Shown here: positions 1-8,846 of the stretch, piece after piece
Layout of the letters: each line of letters opens with the position of its first letter
Numbering within the stretch: the first letter of the stretch is position 1
Source: Acinetobacter tianfuensis
GTDB lineage: Bacteria > Pseudomonadota > Gammaproteobacteria > Pseudomonadales > Moraxellaceae
NCBI RefSeq assembly: GCF_003611465.1
Contig: NZ_RAXV01000006.1
Location: 1 to 64,000 of the forward strand
Length of the DNA stretch: 64,000 nt
Direction of reading: 5' to 3'
Position numbers and translations under genes: made by a program
The notes under the pieces: model-generated
Database searches by the model: none
What the model was told of the DNA's origin: nothing
Seen by the model: only the letters and a program-made list of their open reading frames with translations

Positions 1-670
1 TATGAGTTGTCTGCTTAATCCAGCTCGCAACATCATCATTGAAATATGCGCCTTCAGATGAATGCGTAATGCTTCCTTGCTTGCTCCACGTTAAACCAAG
101 TGATCCATAATCAACGGCATTTGTTGTGAGTGGCAAAAACACAAGAAGTTTTTCTGATGTTACCAGTTTTTCAGCGCTAATTTTTTCAATGCCATTTTTC
201 ACAGACCCAATACGAACATAATAAGTTCTCCCAGCTTCAATATCGGTATCAACATAAGCTCGCGCATCTCCTGCTAAAACAGCTTTCGGCACTGGCAAAT
301 TTTCAGTATTAATAGGCGTTTCAGAGCAGTAATAACGCTGCTCATCAACAAAGCCGTCTAGTTTCCAATTTAATTCGAGTCTATTGGTTTCATCATTCTT
401 AAATTCAACCACCAAATCGTATGGTGGGTCGAACTCAATGAGTGTTTTTACATGGAATTCTTCACTAAAATTCTCAACTGAGCCTCTAATCACTCCAGCT
501 CGATAGTAATAATCTTGATTTGGCTCAACAGTTAAGTCCTCATAATACATTGTTAACGATATGCCAATCGGCTCGCCCAAATTTTCTATAGCCGTTGAAA
601 CTGAATTTCTATAAATATTGAAATATTCAAAGTGCCCAAACTGCGCAAACTCAAGCCTTACTCCTGCCAT
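1..670 (-). CDS. Tail tip / fibronectin type III-like protein, C-terminus outside window
   Basis: The reading frame starts at the ATG at 670 and runs off the left edge, giving about 223 residues. It begins MAGVRLEFAQFGHFEYFNIY. The visible part has two repeated beta-rich blocks with the pattern of fibronectin type III domains, for example EPNQDYYYRAGVIRGSVEN and EAGRTYYVRIGSVKNGIEK, as found in gpJ-like central tail tip and host-specificity proteins. It follows the 76-residue gene by 2 bases, so the pair is probably translated together. Being last in the visible tail block supports a tip or fibre-attachment role. The exact product is uncertain because the C-terminus is missing. Confidence 0.7.
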   Translation of the reverse strand, partial: MAGVRLEFAQFGHFEYFNIYRNSVSTAIENLGEPIGISLTMYYEDLTVEPNQDYYYRAGVIRGSVENFSEEFHVKTLIEFDPPYDLVVEFKNDETNRLELNWKLDGFVDEQRYYCSETPINTENLPVPKAVLAGDARAYVDTDIEAGRTYYVRIGSVKNGIEKISAEKLVTSEKLLVFLPLTTNAVDYGSLGLTWSKQGSITHSSEGAYFNDDVASWIKQTTH

Positions 671-672
671 TT

Positions 673-903
673 TTACACCTCAATTTGAATCACATCACCG
701 CTTGTAGCCAAGCGCTTTATCTCCGCATCACTAATAAACACGGTGGCACCTAAGTTATAACGTGTTGTGCTGGTACACATCACAAGACCCGAACCATCGA
801 TAACCAAAACTTTGTAATTCGGATGGTCTTCGCTGGTGATCGTGCCAATAAACTCAGGTGCTTTAGGTAGCAGTCCAATCAGTCGCTGCAATGCATTACT
901 CAT
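673..903 (-). CDS. Small tail-region protein, 76 aa, unknown
   Basis: An intact 76-residue frame lies between the 635-residue tail protein (8-base overlap) and the tail-tip gene (2-base gap), as expected of a translationally coupled structural operon. The protein looks globular and beta-rich (SEDHPNYKVLVIDGSGLVMC), with no signal peptide or membrane segment. I do not recognise a family. Position suggests a tail tip or baseplate accessory. Confidence 0.72.
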   Translation of the reverse strand: MSNALQRLIGLLPKAPEFIGTITSEDHPNYKVLVIDGSGLVMCTSTTRYNLGATVFISDAEIKRLATSGDVIQIEV

Positions 904-2803
904 GATTTACACGCTCCACTTTGATAGTTTGATTGACTACCGCATGGCCGAATGAAACACTAACGCTGTCTACAATGCCCCACCATTCAGCATTAAAGGC
1001 TAATACTTCTCCTGGCATACACTCACCAACTTCAGTTGAAATCGGCATCGTAAATGTGTGGGTTTCAACCATACCTGCTTTTGCTAATTTTGCTTTACCG
1101 AAAGCACCCATGCTGCTGTGGTCAAACAGCGGATTATTCTCAGTAGGTAAAAGCGTATCAGCATTTGTCCCTGCACGTTTGACTTGAGCTGTCTTTCCGC
1201 TGCGGTCGTTTGTGAGTGTGATGCCGTTGTAGTCTGGATATAACTCGTAGTCAGTAGACTGTGTTGTGACAATGCTTTCAGGAATTAATCGATCATATTC
1301 ATCAATGGTCAGTGAATCCCAAAAGGTCTTTTTATAAAGCGGTTTAACGGTCAGTGTATTGCTATTTTTTTCGCTATACACAAACCCGCCGCCACTTTCA
1401 GCAATCATTTTAATCACGGAAATCGGCGCTAAATTGCTGTAGCTCAAGCTATTGTTTGCAACGATCCAGCCCAGTTCATCAATCAGCTGCCAATTCAATT
1501 GCGTAGCGCTAAAAACACGATCCAATTCAGCCTGACATAACTGTACTGACGTTCGCTCATTCTCTTGTAAAAATGAACGTACAGGAGCATAAGGCTCTGA
1601 AAGCAATGCAGTTTGGCTTCGTCCAGTGAGCACATAAACATCTTGTGCAAACTTGCGTGAGCGACTGCGGTTTTCAAGAAGCATTTGGTGTTCATTGCTA
1701 TTCACCATGATTTTTAGAATCACAGGCTGACCATTAATCGGTTCAAGTTTTGGCAATTCGCTTGTTGGTACAGTCAAGCTATAAGACCAACACCATCGAC
1801 TGCGGTCTGTGCTGTAATTTCCATCCAGCACATTTATTTCTTTGCCATTGTCTAAGCGAATCACAGATAAAGTATTCAATATGTGCCACCAATTTTTATT
1901 TGGAATTGCTGGAATGCAGTCATCTGCCCCAAAGTTAAGAATGACGTTGTGTGAGTCAACCTCATGACAGAGGCATACAAAATTAAGGTCGCCCGTGCCT
2001 TCATATTTGGGAATCTCAGGTTCTGGCCACGGTTGAATTGGATGTTTGCGATAGTGGATAGATTTGGCTTTATCCCAAGCAATGTCATCCTTTGTGACCA
2101 GCTCTAAGCCTTTATCCCATTCAAAGCTGAAGCGCTTTTCAAAGACATGCGCGACCTGATGTGAAAACGTAATATTTCGGCGTTTACGGATCAGCTCTTG
2201 ATGAGCAAATTCACGGTTTAATCGAAGCTTGATTGACTCATCAAAATACAGATCACGCGCAATTCGAATCTTCAGGTTTTCTTGCCAAGATACTCTTTGG
2301 TTTCGACTCAGCTTTAAGCCTTGGTCAAAAGCCGAGTGAATGGATTCAGACAAAGTAAGTGCTCGATCAAATCCAATTTCTTGACCTACGCTCATCACCA
2401 AACCCTGATCAAAAAAAAGAGCCTCATTCGAGACCCTTAAAATAGGTTTAGACCACGGTATTTGCGTGACACTAATTTGGGCTATGGCCCTCTTAAAGGC
2501 TGCGCTCAATTTTAGCTCAACACCAAGCTGGTGATTAATATCCTGCAGACCAGCTGAAACTGAAATAAAACCACAGTTGATGTATGCATTAATATAACCG
2601 CTGTTATCAACCGGCTGCAGATTTGAGCCTGAGATTTGCGCAGTAAAGCCAGTATTAATTACAGCTCTAACATAATTAGCAACTAGATCTGGATCATAAA
2701 CAGCATGTAGATCGAAGGGTGCTGTAAGAGCGCTTGGCACAACAATATCAAGATAAGATGCTGTGAGCGAATACGGTTTCTTGTGTTCGTAATTGTCGCT
2801 CAT
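896..2803 (-). CDS. Large tail protein with 14-residue tandem repeats (635 aa)
   Basis: The N-terminal third contains an array of about eleven 14-residue repeats (roughly residues 103-256). Successive units include FDQGLVMSVGQEIG, FDRALTLSESIHSA, FDQGLKLSRNQRVS, WQENLKIRIARDLY and WDKGLELVTKDDIA. The C-terminal part (about 270-635) is non-repetitive and resembles the beta-domain-rich hub or tip proteins encoded after the tape measure gene in siphoviruses. No enzyme motif was found. It overlaps the following 76-residue gene by 8 bases. I infer a structural tail-tip role from position. The repeat array is unusual and is reported separately. Confidence 0.75.
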   Translation of the reverse strand: MSDNYEHKKPYSLTASYLDIVVPSALTAPFDLHAVYDPDLVANYVRAVINTGFTAQISGSNLQPVDNSGYINAYINCGFISVSAGLQDINHQLGVELKLSAAFKRAIAQISVTQIPWSKPILRVSNEALFFDQGLVMSVGQEIGFDRALTLSESIHSAFDQGLKLSRNQRVSWQENLKIRIARDLYFDESIKLRLNREFAHQELIRKRRNITFSHQVAHVFEKRFSFEWDKGLELVTKDDIAWDKAKSIHYRKHPIQPWPEPEIPKYEGTGDLNFVCLCHEVDSHNVILNFGADDCIPAIPNKNWWHILNTLSVIRLDNGKEINVLDGNYSTDRSRWCWSYSLTVPTSELPKLEPINGQPVILKIMVNSNEHQMLLENRSRSRKFAQDVYVLTGRSQTALLSEPYAPVRSFLQENERTSVQLCQAELDRVFSATQLNWQLIDELGWIVANNSLSYSNLAPISVIKMIAESGGGFVYSEKNSNTLTVKPLYKKTFWDSLTIDEYDRLIPESIVTTQSTDYELYPDYNGITLTNDRSGKTAQVKRAGTNADTLLPTENNPLFDHSSMGAFGKAKLAKAGMVETHTFTMPISTEVGECMPGEVLAFNAEWWGIVDSVSVSFGHAVVNQTIKVERVNHE

Positions 2804-2810
2804 ATCACAC

Positions 2811-3203
2811 CTAAATCACTGGTTTTAATATTATAGAATCTAGGCGCTGTGTGGCACCCATCACGATGTCATAACTATTTAAAATAATGTCTGCACCCAT
2901 TTCAAGGTCTGCCACTGCATCACCATTTGCATTAAACAGCCTCGCCCAGACCACGGTACCTGTTTTAAGCGCTAAAACATCATTGGTTGGTTTGAGTTCA
3001 ATGCTGTCCTCGTTAAGTCGACTAAAACAAGGTTTTGGCAATGTGAGTGTTGCTAGTTTGGCGGTGTCATCTGCAGGGATTAATACGCTTTCAGGTTTTG
3101 CAGAGTCATAATAAACAAAGGAAGCATTTCCGCTTCCTTGATCAATAAAATCAGCCAGCGCACGCAGTTGTGCGAGTCCAGCTTTAAGAGATGGTGTAAT
3201 CAT
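2811..3203 (-). CDS. Tail protein, 130 aa, unknown
   Basis: An intact frame starting MITPSLKAGLAQLRALADFI. It overlaps the preceding 98-residue gene by 4 bases (ATGA type), so the two are probably translationally coupled. The N-terminal 25 residues look helical and the rest looks like a beta-sandwich (VVWARLFNANGDAVADLEMG). No signal peptide, membrane segment or catalytic motif is visible. Position within the tail tip block is the only functional hint. Confidence 0.72.
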   Translation of the reverse strand: MITPSLKAGLAQLRALADFIDQGSGNASFVYYDSAKPESVLIPADDTAKLATLTLPKPCFSRLNEDSIELKPTNDVLALKTGTVVWARLFNANGDAVADLEMGADIILNSYDIVMGATQRLDSIILKPVI

Positions 3204-3496
3204 TTAGGCACCACATTATCTTGAATAACAGCATTGAATCGATGGTTGCTGTCGAAAGCAACAACGAATGTTTTTAAATTTGCATTAAGACCTGTGAATT
3301 GATACTGACCGTTTGCATCTGGTTTTCTCACAGTGATTGGCTGCAAATTGGCTTTACTGTATAAAACCACAAGTGAATCTTTATATTTTTCACCTAGTTT
3401 TTTTGTTGAGCCTTTAATAGCAGCAAGCACAGGGCCTGCTACCACCACTTGCAGCATATTTGAAGAGTGCAAAATCCTTCTAGATATTGGTTTCAA
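3200..3496 (-). CDS. Small tail protein with carboxypeptidase-regulatory-like beta domain (98 aa)
   Basis: The central stretch (VVLYSKANLQPITVRKPDAN then GQYQFTGLNANLKTFVVAFD) has the pattern of a transthyretin-like / carboxypeptidase-regulatory beta-sandwich: a strand, a D-x-N-G-x-Y-x-F-x-G-L turn, and a closing strand. Such small domains occur in tail-tip proteins of many phages. It overlaps both neighbours by 4 bases. The domain assignment is pattern recognition and moderately sure; a tail-tip role is inferred from location. Confidence 0.7.
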   Translation of the reverse strand: MKPISRRILHSSNMLQVVVAGPVLAAIKGSTKKLGEKYKDSLVVLYSKANLQPITVRKPDANGQYQFTGLNANLKTFVVAFDSNHRFNAVIQDNVVPK

Positions 3497-4776
3497 TCCA
3501 ACTCTCCTAGATAAAAATAAAATCCGCCTTTTTGATAACTTCCAGTACCGCCAGACGCAACAATATCTTGCACATACATAGATGAATCAGCTATCAAAGC
3601 AGTTAGTGCGTCCTCTTGAGTAGCCTTACCTGCAAAACAAATATGAAATAAACTTCCTCTTAGATATGTTTCCTTATCAAGAAAAGGTATCTCTAAAGCA
3701 GGAAAATTATTTTTATATGAATTGTCCATACCGGAGCGATATCCAAGAAAAAGTGGATAGGCCTCAGTATGATTAGAAAGTCTATTTAATATGTCGTACT
3801 TGGGGGTGAAAAATTTACCAGAATTTTGATTATGGCAAAGCATAGACACTCCATTTCCGTTATACATCAACACACCAGAAATTGAACTCGCGCTTCGATC
3901 GGTCAAGTGTGCTGATAAAAACCAATTTGGAATTACATCATTCGTCATGGAAGACTGAAATAACCCCGCCCCATGCAAAACGTTCCAGAGGCCATTACCA
4001 GGATTCTCATTTACTACGGCGTAAAAGCAGTTTTTATCACCCACCAAAGTAAAGTTGCTATTTGCTGCGGCACCGCCATTAGAATCTGAATAATTACCGG
4101 CCGCCGGGTTTCCAGTTCTAGACCAATACCATCGGGCCCAGCCGCGAACGCAATCACCGCCGGTTCCTGAAATTTTCCAATTCTTAGGTGGGTTAGCTGG
4201 ATCAAAAGGAAGCTGTAAAACATCAGGATTTTGATAATCATCAATATGATCCATGTGCTCAAGCAAACCCACCATTGCATATTTGGCATAAGTGGAATTG
4301 TATGAGTTCACACCATCAGAAATAGACTCATCAACACGAATAAAAGGATGTTGCGGTGTTGGATTTTTTGCACGATAGACCCGCTTCACATCCTTGTCAT
4401 CACGAAAAATAATGTCATAACCCAATGATGCTAATTTACTTGCACCTTTGGTTGTAACGGCAGTTTCATCAATCGCAACCTGAGGCTTTAGAATCAATTG
4501 CGTATCACTTGGTACACCTTTAATTCGATACTTTTGATTTAAAGATGCTGGCTCAAAACCTGTGAGCTCAACAATCTGCAGTAGCATGACTTTATGCGGT
4601 GCAAACAAGGCTAGATGCACATCGCCCTGCTCATCAATTGAAGCAGATGTCACACTAGGTAATGCAACGCCATTTACAAGACAGGCATCAAAAAGGCGGA
4701 TCATGTCGCCCCATGTATTGCTAAGAACCAAGCCATTCAAGTGGCTAAAAAATTGAACTTCTACATCTGTTGCCAT
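3493..4776 (-). CDS. Tail-associated protein, 427 aa, unknown
   Basis: Starts MATDVEVQFFSHLNGLVLSN. The C-terminal two thirds is rich in Trp, Tyr, Gly and Asn (GWARWYWSRTGNPAAG), typical of beta-rich exposed tail proteins, but no family is recognised. It is the first gene after an intrinsic terminator, which separates it from the upstream 1204-residue tail protein. Expression therefore presumably depends on antitermination or on an unseen promoter. The C-terminus overlaps the next gene by 4 bases. It could be a receptor-binding or adhesion component. Confidence 0.7.
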   Translation of the reverse strand: MATDVEVQFFSHLNGLVLSNTWGDMIRLFDACLVNGVALPSVTSASIDEQGDVHLALFAPHKVMLLQIVELTGFEPASLNQKYRIKGVPSDTQLILKPQVAIDETAVTTKGASKLASLGYDIIFRDDKDVKRVYRAKNPTPQHPFIRVDESISDGVNSYNSTYAKYAMVGLLEHMDHIDDYQNPDVLQLPFDPANPPKNWKISGTGGDCVRGWARWYWSRTGNPAAGNYSDSNGGAAANSNFTLVGDKNCFYAVVNENPGNGLWNVLHGAGLFQSSMTNDVIPNWFLSAHLTDRSASSISGVLMYNGNGVSMLCHNQNSGKFFTPKYDILNRLSNHTEAYPLFLGYRSGMDNSYKNNFPALEIPFLDKETYLRGSLFHICFAGKATQEDALTALIADSSMYVQDIVASGGTGSYQKGGFYFYLGELD

Positions 4777-4790
4777 ATTTGAAAACCCAT

Positions 4791-4812
4791 AAAAAAGACC
4801 GCCAAGGCGGTC
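4791..4812 (-). terminator. Intrinsic terminator between tail genes
   Basis: GACCGC/GCGGTC stem with CAAG loop followed on the minus strand by six T. It lies 17 bases downstream of the stop of the 1204-residue tail gene and upstream of the 427-residue gene. Confidence 0.72.
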
Positions 4813-4828
4813 ATATTAAAGTTGAAGT

Positions 4829-7800
4829 CTAAGCAACCCGGTCAATATCACCGCGCAGCATGATTTGGAATGAGTCTGAAAGCACGGTTGGCTCAGACTG
4901 TTTTACGGTGCGAATCACCCAAATCGGGTAATTTGCAGCAATCGAGTTAAAGCGCATAGTATTGCCATTCGCCCAGCCGCTGCCCCAGCCTTCTTTTTTA
5001 ATTTTGAAGTATGGTGCATTGGTGATTGGATTGAGTGGTGCATAATCAGCTGTGGTGGTGCCGCGCTGCGCCAGCTCACCAGTGTATTCTCCAACACACT
5101 TAAACGTGGTTGCATCAGTAAATACCATGGCCCAGCGCTCTTGAATAGCGCCCTTATTACTCACTTCAATTGGATATAAAGAATCATTGTAGTTTGCTGA
5201 AATTGCGCCGCCAGTCGCTTCATCTGACCACACGGAATTCCATGTCGGTTGAACAAATAAACGTGTGTAGCGTGATTTCACATCACCAATGACCAATGCT
5301 GAGCCGACAATGGTATGAGCTGGATCATAGTTGTGCGTCAAAGGCTTAGTAAAAGTCACTTGGCCATTGATTTTGACATCACGCACCAAGCCCATATCCT
5401 GATAGCGATACTTAGCAGTAAGTGGTCCAGTCAAATTACCTAGCGCAAAATCACCACTTAAAGTCACTTTACCGTAGTCATAGTCCACAACATACATATC
5501 AAATGGCACTTTAGCTCCATCTGCATCTTCAAGTTCACACCAAGAAATTCGCTGATCAGCCAAAGCATAAACCTTGCCCGCGATATAGTCTGGCAACTCC
5601 TGCGATTTGCTCGCGCTGACAATGCCGATTTCACCGCTGCGGAAAATCGGCACCCGGCCATCAATGGGTAAACGCACTGCAGATAAACCAAGCAGGTCGG
5701 CATCAATTGGAATGTAGCTAAATCCGACTGCACTGTATTTGATGGTTTCAGGCAGCACCATGATTGGCTTGTGAATCCATTGCTTGCCATCTTTTGCATA
5801 CTCAAGCTCAGCCACATACCAATCCTGCGCCATAATTTCCGCGCGGTTTGCTTCAGTGATAATCACTTTTTCACGAAATACAAACTGACCATAGCCCTGA
5901 TCAAAATTAAAGAAGCCATCGCAGTCAGCCGTATCAATCGCACCCGAGCCATCTGGCACAATATTCAGCACACCGCCTTCAACTTTCACTGCAGATAAAG
6001 TCAGTGACTGAGCGCGAATTGGAATCATCGGAGCGCGGTATGACACCTGATTGGTTTTCACACTTTCCAGCTGTGTTGCCAGTGACTCCAAAACTGGATT
6101 ATTCGCTCCACCTACATCCCATGATGTGATTTCAATATTACCGTTGCTGTACTGGATCTGACCCGCAAGCGTTCCAGCACCCGTGGTTACAGATGGGTTG
6201 CGATACAATGAGCCTAGCTTGTCCACATAGGTTGAACTGGCCAGTGCAAGCCTTACCGATCCCGCCAAAATCTGCTCTGCAAAACCTTCCGTTAAGTCAG
6301 TTTTAAGCACAGATCCAATTACGGTGTCGTTCCAGCTTTGCGCTGCAGATTCATCACGATATGAAACGCTCACCGTAACCGCAGTCGCCACTTCATTTAA
6401 AGTCAGCGTATTTGTGGTTTTGACATTCTGGTAATTAATTGTCATCCCCAGCATGCCTGCTTCAATTGCTGCAGCGCTTGAGTTGTATTTGCCAAAAAAT
6501 GGCTGCACGATTTTTTCACGCTCAATGGATTCAAGCGTAGTGCTTGGTGTTACGCTTATCGTTCGCGTGGTGTAATTAATCGAACCTTGCTGCTGCCCCG
6601 CACCATTGATCATGCGGCCTGTAGTCGCATCAATCGGCATATCGCGCAGTTCAACTTCGCCCGAATGTCCCATATAACGCACTGGCACGCGGATTTTCAC
6701 AGACTTCGGGACCAGCGGTGCAGAGCCGTTGTCCAACTCAACCGTAATTGATCCGCCTGACGGTACAGCTGAAAGGCTAACCGCAGACTTAGGGCCCTTT
6801 TGGCCAGACACATTGAAAGTGGTACCGCCATTCGGCAGTAAGGTCGGCATAAGCTTAGCCACGCCATCCGCATAGTCGATCGTACCTGTCGCATCCCCAG
6901 TAAATTGACCTTGACCATTGTCTGTTGCTGTCTTAGACACACCATTCAGTAGCCAGTCTACAGTCAGCGTGCCTGCCACAATCGAATCGTTTACAGGGAT
7001 TTCAATATAGGCCTTATTAATGGCCAGCCCTGAACGCTCCTGCGCTGTGATCATATTGCTCCACGTTAGCAATATTGCGCTGCCAACGTCTGCCAATTCA
7101 CCAACTGTAACCGCCATGGTGCCCGTTTCATAATCAATGCTGCCAGACCCAAATGAAGAGTCGGAACCGCGCAGCTGGCCCGCACCATTGTCACGCAGTG
7201 TGTAGACTTGGTTTTGCACTAAATATGAAAACTGCAAACTGCCCGGCGACGGCAGCGGCACCAGATTCTTAATCCAGTTAAAACCATTATTTTCCTGATT
7301 CACATAAATCAGCATCGATTCAACTGGCGCAGTTACTGCGGCAGCCGGCATAAATGTGACTGTTAGATTTGTTGTACCGGTTCCCGCATTGGCATTCCAT
7401 GCAATTGCGCCATTTTGGTAGTTGATTGTACCAATTGAAGTGCCGGCACTATTCTTGAGTTCACCGCCTACATCGGTAATAGCCGACCCAAACAGAGTAA
7501 ATTCAACTGATTTAGGCATTACGCTTGAACCGATAAAAAGCCCTTGCACCGTATTGACTGTAATATTTGAAAACGTCTTGCTTAACGCACCACTGGCTGT
7601 TTTGACCAACGCCGCAGAATCACCTGCAGCATTAATGTTCACCATCGGCGTTTCAGTCTGCGCGGATGGTACCAGCTGCGTGTAAACACTATCCGCAACG
7701 ACAGAATAATCACCGACCTGAGCAGCTTCTTTCAGATTTGCGCTGGCATAGTATTTACCAGTATCCGCCACAATTGTGTCACGAATGATGGTCTGGCTTT

Positions 7801-8443
7801 TTTCACCGTTGTACCACTGCTTAGCAGATAGGCCTACAAAATCAGCTTTCAGTGCATCGCTTAAACCATAAGTTGCAATCTTATATTCAACCTGCTTACC
7901 GTCAATCGGTAAGATTGCTGTGCGTGTAGAGACCTCAGTAATACGCAAATACTGCTCAATTTCTAGAGACTTGCCTTCATTTGAAATCAACACAATTGAT
8001 GCACCAATCGCGCTTTCGGCCTCTTGCGGGAACATAGCCACTTGCAGCGACTTCATGCCAAGCCAGTGCGTATCCAGCGGTGTGCCTGTCAGCTGCGCAC
8101 CTTTAGCTAAGTAGTTTTCAATGCGGTTCTGTGCACTTGAGCGCTCATCTGTCCAGCTATTCGTACTGAATAATATGGCGGATACATTCGGATCTTTTGG
8201 ATTTTCAGAAATAAAGACTGTAGCACCCATGAGTGCATCTGTATCAGCGGTATCCACTGCAGCATAAATTTTTTGGATTGATGTGCGACCTGTCGTGCGA
8301 TCCATTTCAGAAATGTCATTGAACAGGTTGTTGCTTTGGCCATCGACAATTTCACGGCCAGAATATTTACCGCCACCATCTTCCGCATCAGTCTTAATGC
8401 GCTCAGATTCCAGCAGTTTTAAGTTATTGGTTTCAATCGCCAT
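4829..8443 (-). CDS. Large beta-repeat tail protein (1204 aa)
   Basis: The middle (about residues 290-780) carries several copies of a beta module with the pattern S-V-x-F ... N-G-x-G-x-x ... G-[ST]-I-[DN]-Y-x-x-G-x-[IM]. Visible G-x-I-[DN]-Y cores are GTINYQNGAIAW, GSIDYETGTMAV, GTIDYADGVAKL and GSINYTTRTISV, with GQIQYSNGNIEI as a degenerate copy. The C-terminal 350 residues are non-repetitive. No enzyme motif, signal or membrane segment was seen. It sits two genes downstream of the tape measure gene and overlaps its upstream neighbour by 11 bases. Size and repeats suggest a tail tip or fibre structural protein; the exact role is not recognised. Confidence 0.75.
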   Translation of the reverse strand: MAIETNNLKLLESERIKTDAEDGGGKYSGREIVDGQSNNLFNDISEMDRTTGRTSIQKIYAAVDTADTDALMGATVFISENPKDPNVSAILFSTNSWTDERSSAQNRIENYLAKGAQLTGTPLDTHWLGMKSLQVAMFPQEAESAIGASIVLISNEGKSLEIEQYLRITEVSTRTAILPIDGKQVEYKIATYGLSDALKADFVGLSAKQWYNGEKSQTIIRDTIVADTGKYYASANLKEAAQVGDYSVVADSVYTQLVPSAQTETPMVNINAAGDSAALVKTASGALSKTFSNITVNTVQGLFIGSSVMPKSVEFTLFGSAITDVGGELKNSAGTSIGTINYQNGAIAWNANAGTGTTNLTVTFMPAAAVTAPVESMLIYVNQENNGFNWIKNLVPLPSPGSLQFSYLVQNQVYTLRDNGAGQLRGSDSSFGSGSIDYETGTMAVTVGELADVGSAILLTWSNMITAQERSGLAINKAYIEIPVNDSIVAGTLTVDWLLNGVSKTATDNGQGQFTGDATGTIDYADGVAKLMPTLLPNGGTTFNVSGQKGPKSAVSLSAVPSGGSITVELDNGSAPLVPKSVKIRVPVRYMGHSGEVELRDMPIDATTGRMINGAGQQQGSINYTTRTISVTPSTTLESIEREKIVQPFFGKYNSSAAAIEAGMLGMTINYQNVKTTNTLTLNEVATAVTVSVSYRDESAAQSWNDTVIGSVLKTDLTEGFAEQILAGSVRLALASSTYVDKLGSLYRNPSVTTGAGTLAGQIQYSNGNIEITSWDVGGANNPVLESLATQLESVKTNQVSYRAPMIPIRAQSLTLSAVKVEGGVLNIVPDGSGAIDTADCDGFFNFDQGYGQFVFREKVIITEANRAEIMAQDWYVAELEYAKDGKQWIHKPIMVLPETIKYSAVGFSYIPIDADLLGLSAVRLPIDGRVPIFRSGEIGIVSASKSQELPDYIAGKVYALADQRISWCELEDADGAKVPFDMYVVDYDYGKVTLSGDFALGNLTGPLTAKYRYQDMGLVRDVKINGQVTFTKPLTHNYDPAHTIVGSALVIGDVKSRYTRLFVQPTWNSVWSDEATGGAISANYNDSLYPIEVSNKGAIQERWAMVFTDATTFKCVGEYTGELAQRGTTTADYAPLNPITNAPYFKIKKEGWGSGWANGNTMRFNSIAANYPIWVIRTVKQSEPTVLSDSFQIMLRGDIDRVA

Positions 8444-8846
8444 CGCTTACCTCGGTGAATCGCATAGTGACATTAAAATAGGTATCAAGTGATGTTGCTG
8501 GTGTACCTTTGATTGTTGAGCTTTCAAGAGCGCCATCTTTGTGGTTAAAAACCACATTGAAGCGCCGCTGATCATGCGGCCACTCAAACTGCAATGTGAA
8601 TTGCTCCTGCAGGTTCTGCCATTCGCGCAGCTTGTTTAAATCACGCAGCTTGATCCAGCCTTTGGTCTTATTGGCTGGCTGCAACGTGATTGGGCGGCCC
8701 GCCTGTTTTCGGCCCTCTTGAATAATCAAGGCGCCATTAATGGCATATTCTTGGTTCTGCTGAATCGCAGACCAGTTTTCATCAGACCAAAAAAAACCAT
8801 CCTCCAATTGGATGGTTTCTGATGAACTTTTACGGACTAATTTCAT
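8433..8846 (-). CDS. Tail protein immediately after tape measure (137 aa)
   Basis: Starts at the ATG at 8846, one base inside the end of the tape measure frame, so the two are coupled. The sequence is mixed alpha/beta (LREWQNLQEQFTLQFEWPHD) and has no recognised motif. In siphoviruses, the gene just after the tape measure usually encodes a distal tail or tape-measure-associated protein, which is my inference here. A terminator-like hairpin lies inside its first 20 codons (see findings). Confidence 0.75.
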   Translation of the reverse strand: MKLVRKSSSETIQLEDGFFWSDENWSAIQQNQEYAINGALIIQEGRKQAGRPITLQPANKTKGWIKLRDLNKLREWQNLQEQFTLQFEWPHDQRRFNVVFNHKDGALESSTIKGTPATSLDTYFNVTMRFTEVSDGD

